DNA of 9,091 nt, taken from positions 1-9,091 of the forward strand of contig JANXNO010000411.1 in NCBI GenBank assembly GCA_025354075.1, in the 5' to 3' direction. Position numbers and translations under genes: made by a program. The notes under the pieces were generated by a model. The model saw nothing but the letters and a program-made list of their open reading frames with translations. It searched no databases and was not told where the DNA came from. Source of the DNA: Burkholderiales bacterium. Its GTDB lineage: Bacteria; Pseudomonadota; Gammaproteobacteria; Burkholderiales; Casimicrobiaceae. This document shows positions 1 through 5,199 of the stretch, in pieces. Each line of letters starts with the position of its first letter. Position 1 is the first letter of the stretch.

Positions 1-88
1 TTAAAAATAACCTTTGTCGACTTTCAGCCTTTTATGCCTTTAAGCCCAGGTTAAACGGGGCATTCAGCAAAAAAGCTGCCAGTCAGAT

Positions 89-670
89 TTACTGCCCACC
101 CGCCAGCGCCGCACCTGCGGTTGCCGCGCTTTTCGCGGTAGTCGCACCACTCGGCTTGATCTGAATAGCGTTCAGCCGATCCGCCACTGCTTTGCTCGAC
201 CAGTCCACTTCGCCGACCACGCGGTAGCGCAGTGTGCCGTTGGCATCGACGATGAACGTCGTCGGCAACACGCCGACTTTCCATGCGGTGGACGCCTCTT
301 GCCATGCATCGCGCAGGAGCGGAAATTTCACGTTGTACTTCGCCTGAAAATCGCGGATTTTCTGCGGTGATTCGTGAAAATTAACACCGATCAGCGCTAC
401 CTTTTTCGCGCCCATTCTGGTGACCAACGCCTGCAACGACGGCATTTCGGCGATGCACGGGCCGCACCACGTCGCCCAGAAATTGACGATGACCATGCGA
501 CCTTTCATGGCCGACAGATCGAACTCTTCGTCCGCGACGGTTTTGAGCTTCAGCGCCGGGGCAACTTCGTCTTCTGGATACCAGCGACCGTTTTGCGCGC
601 TTGCGGGCGCGCAAATCATTGCAATCATCGTTACTAAAACGCAAAACAAAGCGATGTTGAGACGAGTCAT
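89..670 (-). CDS. Secreted TlpA-like thioredoxin-fold protein (TlpA/ResA family)
   Basis: Predicted exported thiol-disulfide oxidoreductase of the TlpA/ResA group, which act in the periplasm, often as reductants during cytochrome c or other cofactor assembly. I chose the ATG at 670 (193 aa) over an in-frame TTG at 685, because GGAAG lies 8 nt upstream of the ATG. Residues 1-25 form a hydrophobic signal peptide ending in APASA before QNG, with no lipobox. The thioredoxin fold follows, with WCGPC at residues 68-72 after the typical VNFWATW strand and the cis-proline in VLPTTF (Pro136). The last 20 or so residues are an Ala/Thr/Ser-rich tail outside the fold. It lies 86 bp downstream of the transglutaminase-like gene, with a hairpin repeat between, so co-transcription is uncertain. 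The family is clear; the substrate is not known. Confidence 0.88.
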   Translation of the reverse strand: MTRLNIALFCVLVTMIAMICAPASAQNGRWYPEDEVAPALKLKTVADEEFDLSAMKGRMVIVNFWATWCGPCIAEMPSLQALVTRMGAKKVALIGVNFHESPQKIRDFQAKYNVKFPLLRDAWQEASTAWKVGVLPTTFIVDANGTLRYRVVGEVDWSSKAVADRLNAIQIKPSGATTAKSAATAGAALAGGQ

Positions 671-678
671 CTTGGGCA

Positions 679-683
679 CTTCC
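679..683 (-). promoter_or_regulatory. Ribosome binding site deciding the TlpA-like start
   Basis: GGAAG on the minus strand, 8 nt before the ATG at 670. It overlaps the alternative TTG at 685 and so favours the shorter protein. Confidence 0.5.
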
Positions 684-714
684 AACCACGGCTAAACGTC
701 TCAGGCCGGTCTGA

Positions 715-734
715 ATTCCCGCCTTCGCGGGAAT
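715..734. repeat. dRS3-like hairpin repeat (ATTCCC-N8-GGGAAT)
   Basis: Perfect inverted repeat ATTCCCGC / GCGGGAAT around a 4-nt loop CTTC, followed by GAC. It fits the 20-bp ATTCCC-N8-GGGAAT pattern of Neisseria dRS3 elements and the similar dispersed hairpins common in beta- and gammaproteobacterial intergenic regions. It sits between the stop of the transglutaminase-like gene and the TlpA-like start. No T-tract follows on either strand, so it is not a canonical intrinsic terminator, though it could affect mRNA ends or stability. Only one copy lies in this window; assignment to a dispersed family rests on pattern recognition. Confidence 0.6.
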
Positions 735-756
735 GACTGCCCTGAAGGTTCAAAGC

Positions 757-1863
757 CTATGCCTTGATTTCCCTGGTGGTAATCGTGTACTTGAAATTGT
801 CGGGGTCGTACGGATCGAGACGGCCGTCCGTGGTTTCTGCCTGCGGATACATCAGGAAAGCCACCTTGGGCCCTTTAGCGCCCGGCAAAGTGACATCGTG
901 CGCGGTGTTGTAGGCCAGCCAGTTGCCTTCCCACGAGCCGAACAGCGCCTTGTGAACCGGCGCGACCACAGGATGGTCGGTGGTCTTGATCCATTCGGCG
1001 GTTTCGACACGCTGCACTTTGGTTACATCGGCCGGATCCATCGGCACCCAGCCGTAGCCAGTCAGGAACACTTCCGCACGGCAATGCTGCGCCTTGGTGA
1101 TGGTGCTGCTTCCCGCACCGAGTTCCTTGTAGCCAAACATTGACGGCGCGATGCGCACGCCGTAAACATCGCGCGCCGGATAGCCCAGCGAGCGGCACAA
1201 CGCCACAAAAATCGCGTTGATGTCCGCGCACTTGCCGCCAAAATTCGGCGTTTCCAGCGCGGTCTTCACGTCACCCACGCCACAGCCGGGTGTGGCCACG
1301 TTGCGATACGTGTTGGCAATCGTCCAGTCGTACAGCGCACGCAACTTTTCGATGTCGGTAGTCTTGCCTTTCGTCACTTCGAGCGCGGTTTTTAGCACCA
1401 CACCGTCGATTGGCATCATGTCGGTAGCGCCCGTCCATTTTTTCACCTCGGCGTCAGACAGTTTGGCGTCGCCGCGTTTGGACCAGTCAACAGCGCGCGA
1501 CTGGGTTTGCACTTGCGTGGTCATTTCGATGACGGGTTTGGCATCTTTCGCGTCCACGTTAACGACCAGCATCGCCGCACCGTAATGCGGGTCTACGGCA
1601 CGCTCGGCCTCACCAGAGGACAGCGTCCATTTAGTCGTAATGTTGCGCTGATAGCCGTCTTCCACCACCGGAATCGGAATCCACAGCTTGGTGCCAGCAG
1701 TTGGTTTAAGCAACTCAACGCGGTGCGTGACCTCAAACGAACGCCAATCTCCCGATTGCGGTGTGAACACGCGGGCGGGCGTTTGGCCGAAGCTCGGCAG
1801 CGCCGAAACAAACGGTATGGCAGACAGGGCGGAAGTGGCTTTAACAAATGAGCGGCGATCCAT
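757..1863 (-). CDS. Transglutaminase-like (papain-fold) protein with twin-arginine signal
   Basis: Member of the bacterial transglutaminase-like superfamily, whose members are mostly Cys-His-Asp amidases or peptidases. The start is the ATG at 1863 (368 aa), with AAAGGA 7 nt upstream; a TTG at 1893 would add 10 residues and lacks such support. The N-terminus MDRRSFVKA plus a hydrophobic stretch to about residue 26 resembles a Tat signal (RRxFxK), so export to the periplasm is likely. Residues 35-130 form an N-terminal beta-rich region with WIPIPVV, common in this family. The catalytic core shows GGKCADINAIF (Cys212), the HCRAEVF motif (His260) and GWVPMDPAD (Asp276), in the expected order and spacing. 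A C-terminal segment of about 90 residues follows. The substrate is unknown. It lies upstream of the TlpA-like gene on the same strand. Confidence 0.82.
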   Translation of the reverse strand: MDRRSFVKATSALSAIPFVSALPSFGQTPARVFTPQSGDWRSFEVTHRVELLKPTAGTKLWIPIPVVEDGYQRNITTKWTLSSGEAERAVDPHYGAAMLVVNVDAKDAKPVIEMTTQVQTQSRAVDWSKRGDAKLSDAEVKKWTGATDMMPIDGVVLKTALEVTKGKTTDIEKLRALYDWTIANTYRNVATPGCGVGDVKTALETPNFGGKCADINAIFVALCRSLGYPARDVYGVRIAPSMFGYKELGAGSSTITKAQHCRAEVFLTGYGWVPMDPADVTKVQRVETAEWIKTTDHPVVAPVHKALFGSWEGNWLAYNTAHDVTLPGAKGPKVAFLMYPQAETTDGRLDPYDPDNFKYTITTREIKA

Positions 1864-1870
1864 AATGGCA

Positions 1871-1876
1871 TCCTTT
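1871..1876 (-). promoter_or_regulatory. Ribosome binding site deciding the transglutaminase-like start
   Basis: AAAGGA on the minus strand, 7 nt before the ATG at 1863. This places the twin-arginine motif at residues 3-4, the normal location for a Tat signal. Confidence 0.6.
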
Positions 1877-2023
1877 ACAAGCTTGACTTGCAATTGTATT
1901 TCGATTGTTCGTGTTAGGAGCAGTTTCGCGTAAAACCTTGAAGGCGCTGCGGTTGCAAGGCAGGTTCACTACGCAACACCTTACGCAAGTCAGGGCAATC
2001 GGGTTTTTCGCAAGCTTGGGCGG

Positions 2024-2626
2024 CTACAAGTCCGCCGCGTAGCGCGCCCGCATCTCTGCCTGCGTTTCTGGCGCGCCGGGCATGCCCGTTTGATCGCTGA
2101 GCATCTCGCCCATGGTCGGCAAAGCGTTGCGCTCGATGCGGCTAGCTGCGCTCCACAATTTTGATCGCATAAACGCCTTGGCGCAGTGCAGATAGGCGTC
2201 AATCACGGTGACTTCGATGACCAGCTTTGGCGTGCGCTTTTCGTCGGCAAACGTGGCCAGCATGGCGGCATCGTTGTTCAACCGCGCCCTCCCATTCACG
2301 CGCAGCGTTTCGTCCACGCCGGGAATCATGAATAGCAACCCGACACTTCCTGCGGCGATGATGTTGGTCACGGTGTCCAGGCGGTTGTTGCCCGGCGAAT
2401 CCGGAATCAGCAGCGTGTGCGCATCCGCCACCCGCGCAAACCCCGGCGCACCACCACGCGGCGACGCGTCCAGCGCGCCCCGCCCGTCGCCACTGGCAAT
2501 CACTACAAACGGCGACAGCGCCACAAAGCGCGCGCAGTGTCGGTCGATGTGATCAATTTGCTTTTTCAGCGAACGGCCCGTGGCGTCACCGTACACATCC
2601 CGTAGCGCCGCGATGGATTCGATCAT
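2024..2626 (-). CDS. FMN-dependent PPOX-type flavoprotein (MSMEG_1061 / DR_2398-like)
   Basis: Pyridoxamine-5'-phosphate-oxidase-like split-barrel flavoprotein of about 200 residues, the usual size for this subfamily. It probably binds FMN as a cytoplasmic homodimer; the substrate and reaction are unknown, and it need not act on pyridoxamine phosphate. Recognisable blocks are DASPRGGAPGF (residues 53-63), LLIPDSPGNNRLDTVTNII (72-90), the GLLFMIPGVDETLRVNGRA strand pair (96-114) and HCAKAFMRSKLW (147-158), all typical of the group. There is no signal peptide. The start ATG at 2626 has only a weak purine-rich stretch upstream. It lies downstream of the tRNA-Ser and its terminator, so it probably has its own promoter, which I cannot place. 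A 160-bp gap separates it from the transglutaminase-like gene. Confidence 0.85.
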   Translation of the reverse strand: MIESIAALRDVYGDATGRSLKKQIDHIDRHCARFVALSPFVVIASGDGRGALDASPRGGAPGFARVADAHTLLIPDSPGNNRLDTVTNIIAAGSVGLLFMIPGVDETLRVNGRARLNNDAAMLATFADEKRTPKLVIEVTVIDAYLHCAKAFMRSKLWSAASRIERNALPTMGEMLSDQTGMPGAPETQAEMRARYAADL

Positions 2627-2670
2627 GGCAAACTCGATTTCGAAAGATCAAACGAAAAACGACTGTCAAC

Positions 2671-2693
2671 AAAAAAGCCACCGTGAGGTGGCT
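2671..2693 (-). terminator. Intrinsic terminator after tRNA-Ser
   Basis: On the minus strand AGCCACC, loop TCAC, GGTGGCT, then six T residues: a perfect 7-bp stem, 4-nt loop and U-tract. It starts 7 nt past the encoded CCA of the tRNA, so it ends the tRNA transcript and possibly read-through from the FDH operon. Confidence 0.92.
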
Positions 2694-2700
2694 TGTCTGA

Positions 2701-2788
2701 TGGCGGAGAGGCGGGGATTCGAACCCCGGATACCTTGCGGTACGCCTGATTTCGAGTCAGGTACATTCAACCACTCTGCCACCTCTCC
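2701..2788 (-). tRNA. tRNA-Ser (anticodon CGA)
   Basis: 88-nt class II tRNA with encoded CCA. The acceptor stem GGAGAGG pairs with CCTCTCC, followed by discriminator G and CCA. The anticodon stem CCTGA/TCAGG encloses the loop CTCGAAA, giving anticodon CGA for codon UCG. A long variable arm (GTACC, loop, GGTAT) marks serine identity. The T arm has CGGGG, loop TTCGAAT, CCCCG. It stands alone, 49 bp downstream of the last FDH-operon gene, with an intrinsic terminator directly after it. Confidence 0.97.
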
Positions 2789-2797
2789 GAGCTACTA

Positions 2798-2803
2798 ATT
2801 CTA
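2798..2803 (-). promoter_or_regulatory. Candidate -10 box for tRNA-Ser
   Basis: TAGAAT on the minus strand, one mismatch from TATAAT, ends 9 nt before the mature 5' end of the tRNA, a suitable distance for initiation. No good -35 hexamer lies 16-18 nt further up (AGTGAG, CAGTGA or GCAGTG), so the call is tentative. Confidence 0.3.
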
Positions 2804-2837
2804 GCCCAGAGACTGCGGCCTCACTGCGCTGAACCAT

Positions 2838-3242
2838 TTAACCTTTGGCTGGCGTGGGCTTGGCGTTGGTGCTGCCTTTGGCCGCGGCGGGGTTTGCGGT
2901 GTCCTGTGTTTTCGGCGCAGCGCTCTGTTTTTGGCCAAGCGACTCCGAGGACGACGGTTGCGCTGCCGCCGCGGTAATGACCGGTGGCGGTTGCACCCAT
3001 GTGGCGGCGGGCACCGCCTTTCCTGCGGCTTTCATTTCACGAAAGTAATGCTCTGCACTCTTGTCCTGATAGCGATTCAGATCAGCCGCGTCTTTTTTTG
3101 CGATGTCCGCAGCCTTTTCTTTAGCCTCAGCGGCTTTTGCTTTTTGCTCGTCGGTGGGCGGCGGCGCGGCAGGGAGTTTTGCAATCGCCAACGTGGTGAT
3201 CACGCTGCCTGCGAGCAGCACTAGCCATGCATTAAGTTTCAT
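2838..3242 (-). CDS. Small Ala/Lys/Pro-rich predicted exported protein at the end of the FDH operon
   Basis: I do not recognise a named family. The start is taken as ATG at 3242 (134 aa), which shares one base with the gamma-subunit stop (TGATG); GGAGG lies 9 nt upstream inside the gamma gene. An in-frame TTG at 3245 would add one residue. Residues 1-22 are a signal peptide (MKLNAWLVLLAGS, then AIA before KLPAA), with no lipobox Cys. Residues 30-75 are charged and Ala/Lys/Glu-rich, probably helical, ending in a more conserved-looking patch with RYQDKSAEHYFREMK. From residue 76 the chain is Pro/Ala/Ser/Gln-rich and probably disordered. There are no cysteines and no cofactor motif. Its position as last gene, coupled to the gamma subunit, suggests a periplasmic accessory role; this is inference. 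Confidence 0.72.
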   Translation of the reverse strand: MKLNAWLVLLAGSVITTLAIAKLPAAPPPTDEQKAKAAEAKEKAADIAKKDAADLNRYQDKSAEHYFREMKAAGKAVPAATWVQPPPVITAAAAQPSSSESLGQKQSAAPKTQDTANPAAAKGSTNAKPTPAKG

Positions 3243-4309
3243 CAATCGTGTCCTCCAATTGCTACCGGTTGCGGGCTTTTCGCGCCAGGCGCAACCGCCT
3301 TGCCCGCGTTACCCACATTGCCCGCTTTGAGCTGTTCGTCGTACCAAATCTCATGGTGTTCCTTCGCCCAGGACTCGTCAACAACACCCGTTTTCATCGC
3401 GTCCAGCGCCCCAGCCATGCCAAGCGTCCCCATGTAGATGTGGCCGAGCGCGCCGAGCATGAACAGCGTTGCTCCGGTCAAATGCACCAAGTTCGCGAGC
3501 TGCATCGTGGCGCGGGTCTGCCCGAAATTGGGGAAGTTGAGCACTAAACCCGACACGCCAACGACGAGGCCAAGCAGCATCAGGCCGCCCCAAAACCACA
3601 ACTTTTCACCGGCATTAAATTTTTCGCTGGGGACATGCTTTCCACTGATCAGGCCGCCAAAACTTGCAATCCACTTAAAGTCGATGGCCTTCAGCATGTT
3701 GTCTCGCACGAAGACGATAAACGTGATGATGCAGCTGATGATGAATAGCGGGCCGAGAAAATTGTGCAGATTTTTTGCAAGTATTGCTAGCCACGAGAAC
3801 AGCGTGAAGCCGATCACGGGAATCAGTAACGTCTTTCCGAACAAAAGAATCAGCCCGGAAATCGCCAACACCGAAAACGAAATCGCTGTGCCCCAATGCG
3901 CCATGCGCTCCAGCAGCGTGAAGCGCTCGATCATGCGCCCGGTGGGCGAATCATGTAATTGCACGGTGCCTTTCCAAGCGTAAAAACCGCCAATGACGAG
4001 CATCATCGCGACCAGCGCCCAGCCGCCGATCACCGAGAACCAGCCGTTGCGCAAGGCACGCCAGTTCTGACCGCCGTCCTGAATCAACACGCCTGCTTCA
4101 GGAGCGGGAATACTGACATAGCCCTCGACCGCGCCGCGCGCGTTTTTCCAGATGGCCGCGTTGTTGTAAGGCTGAGTGACTGATCGCTGCTGTTCCTGTT
4201 TGGCAAGATCGGCAGGCGACTCGACCGGACCGCTACTTTGTTGCGCCAGCGCAGCCATTGCTGCCAATGCCATAAGCAGCGTCGCGAACAACGCAAATAG
4301 GCGGTTCAT
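3242..4309 (-). CDS. Formate dehydrogenase gamma subunit (cytochrome b556)
   Basis: Membrane cytochrome b of respiratory formate dehydrogenase (FdnI/FdoI-like). It takes electrons from the iron-sulfur subunit through two b hemes to quinone. It has 355 aa, clearly longer than E. coli FdnI (about 217). Residues 1-22 are a signal peptide (cut near ALAQQ), and residues 23-90 form a soluble, presumably periplasmic region containing QPYNNAAIW and NWRALRNGWF. Membrane helices are seen at about 91-112, 138-158, 160-178, 184-202, 236-258 and 272-293. Likely heme ligands are His138 (ERMAHWG), His182 (KNLHNFLG), His276 (NLVHLTG) and His290 (GALGHIYMG). The C-terminal 50 residues are hydrophilic. AGGAG lies 6 nt before the ATG. 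It starts 30 nt after the lipoprotein gene and overlaps the next gene by one base. The family call is firm; ligand assignment is by position. Confidence 0.93.
   Translation of the reverse strand: MNRLFALFATLLMALAAMAALAQQSSGPVESPADLAKQEQQRSVTQPYNNAAIWKNARGAVEGYVSIPAPEAGVLIQDGGQNWRALRNGWFSVIGGWALVAMMLVIGGFYAWKGTVQLHDSPTGRMIERFTLLERMAHWGTAISFSVLAISGLILLFGKTLLIPVIGFTLFSWLAILAKNLHNFLGPLFIISCIITFIVFVRDNMLKAIDFKWIASFGGLISGKHVPSEKFNAGEKLWFWGGLMLLGLVVGVSGLVLNFPNFGQTRATMQLANLVHLTGATLFMLGALGHIYMGTLGMAGALDAMKTGVVDESWAKEHHEIWYDEQLKAGNVGNAGKAVAPGAKSPQPVAIGGHD
3252..3256 (-). promoter_or_regulatory. Internal Shine-Dalgarno for the last FDH-operon gene
   Basis: GGAGG within the final codons of the gamma-subunit gene, 9 nt before the ATG at 3242 (6 nt before the alternative TTG at 3245). 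It supports independent or coupled initiation of the small exported protein. Confidence 0.6.
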
Positions 4310-4339
4310 ACTTTGCTCCTATCGCTGGAAATACTGCGA

Positions 4340-4552
4340 CTAGTTGACACGCTTGTATTCGTTCTGATTATCAGCGCGCGCGCGAAGCTGAAGCTGCCAC
4401 GCGTTGCGGTCGGCGAATGACTTACCCTCGCCGTAAGGTACATCGTCCGCTTTTGCAGCGGACGTCCCCGGCTTTGCGGTGATGGTCTGCGGCTGTTCAC
4501 CACATCCCGCCAGCACGACTAAACCCGTGAGCAAGATCAATAGTTTCATCAT
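4340..4552 (-). CDS. Small predicted lipoprotein between FDH beta and gamma genes
   Basis: 70-residue protein with a lipoprotein signal: MMKLLILL, hydrophobic core, then LAGC with the lipidated Cys at residue 17, followed by Gly, not Asp, which fits outer-membrane sorting. The mature part is only about 54 residues, hydrophilic, with YGEGKSFADRNAWQLQLRA and a C-terminus of QNEYKRVN. There are no other cysteines or cofactor motifs. The start ATG at 4552 overlaps the beta-subunit TGA (ATGA). A second ATG at 4549 shares one base with the same stop; either could be used, and no strong Shine-Dalgarno is present, so translation probably depends on coupling. It sits between the two electron-transfer subunits of an FDH, suggesting an envelope role in assembly or stability. 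That function is inferred from position only. Confidence 0.78.
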   Translation of the reverse strand: MMKLLILLTGLVVLAGCGEQPQTITAKPGTSAAKADDVPYGEGKSFADRNAWQLQLRARADNQNEYKRVN

Positions 4553-5187
4553 GATTTTTGCGGAATGGATTGCAAGATCGGGCCAGTCGCCTTGGCATCA
4601 GGTCGGCCGTAAGCAGTGGCATGGCCCCACAAATCACCACCTCGACCACGACGCATCACGCGTTCACGATAAATGTCCGAGAGCACATCGCCATCACCAG
4701 CGAGCAGCGCTTTGGTCGAGCACATTTCGGCACACGCCGGCAGCTTGCCTTCTGCTAATCGGTTGCGACCGTACTTTTCGTGTTCGGCTTTCGAATTGTC
4801 CTTTTCCGGTCCGCCTGCGCAGAACGTGCACTTGTCCATCTTGCCGCGCACACCGAAGGCACCCGCTTGTGGAAACTGTGGCGCGCCAAACGGGCAGGCG
4901 TAAAAACAATAGCCGCAGCCAATGCACAAATCCTTGTCGTGCAATACCACGCCGTCTTCCGTTTTGTAGAAGCAATTGACCGGGCACACCGCCATGCAGG
5001 GCGCGTCCGAGCAGTGCATGCACGCGACCGAGATTGAACGCTCTGCACCGACGATGCCATCATTCAACGTGACCACGCGGCGGCGATTGACGCCCCATGG
5101 AACATCATGCTCGTTCTTACAGGCCGTGACGCAGCCGTTGCATTCGATGCAGCGCTCGGCGTCACAAATAAACTTCATTCGTGCCAT
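4549..5187 (-). CDS. fdh3B: Formate dehydrogenase beta subunit, four [4Fe-4S] clusters (FDH3-type)
   Basis: Electron-transfer subunit linking the catalytic subunit to the cytochrome b. The 212 residues carry four ferredoxin-type clusters: Cys13/16/19/23, Cys56/59/64/68, Cys88/91/94/98, and Cys120/123 with Cys152/156. As in related proteins, clusters may swap a ligand between motifs. The start MARMKFICDAERCIECNGC is typical of the FDH3 beta family. It has no signal peptide and would be exported with the Tat-bearing alpha subunit. Unlike E. coli FdnH (about 294 aa), it has no C-terminal membrane helix, so membrane attachment must come through gamma or another partner. AAGGAG, 6 nt before the ATG, overlaps the alpha-subunit stop codon; the gap to alpha is 10 nt. 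Its own TGA overlaps the start of the lipoprotein gene. Confidence 0.95.
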   Translation of the reverse strand: MARMKFICDAERCIECNGCVTACKNEHDVPWGVNRRRVVTLNDGIVGAERSISVACMHCSDAPCMAVCPVNCFYKTEDGVVLHDKDLCIGCGYCFYACPFGAPQFPQAGAFGVRGKMDKCTFCAGGPEKDNSKAEHEKYGRNRLAEGKLPACAEMCSTKALLAGDGDVLSDIYRERVMRRGRGGDLWGHATAYGRPDAKATGPILQSIPQKS

Positions 5188-5193
5188 GGTGTG

Positions 5194-5199
5194 CTCCTT
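5194..5199 (-). promoter_or_regulatory. Shine-Dalgarno of the beta subunit overlapping the alpha stop
   Basis: AAGGAG, 6 nt before the ATG at 5187, shares bases with the alpha TAA at 5200-5198. Ribosomes ending alpha translation would therefore sit on this site, pointing to coupled synthesis of the two subunits. Confidence 0.6.

Noticed and set aside
65..78. Inverted repeat CAGC-A6-GCTG downstream of the TlpA-like gene
   Set aside because: A 4-bp stem with the A/T run in the loop is not a terminator; no other hairpin plus T-tract was seen in positions 1-88.
1893..1898. TACAAT as a -10 box for the transglutaminase-like gene
   Set aside because: No matching -35 hexamer lies at 16-18 nt; a single hexamer in an AT-richer gap is weak evidence.
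1878..2018. Two copies of the palindrome CAAGCTTG (1878-1885 and 2011-2018) at the edges of a gap
   Set aside because: An 8-bp palindrome repeated once can arise by chance, and the flanks do not match.
2701..2788. tRNA-Ser 3' end as an integration (att) site
   Set aside because: No integrase and no second copy of the tRNA 3' sequence was seen in the window; flanking genes look chromosomal.
2580..2798. Plus-strand 72-residue open frame ending in MAERRGFEPRIPCGTP and similar residues
   Set aside because: It is the antisense translation of the tRNA-Ser gene, a familiar spurious protein prediction.
3438..3983. 181-codon open frame on the plus strand
   Set aside because: Antisense to the gamma-subunit gene; composition follows the complementary coding bias.
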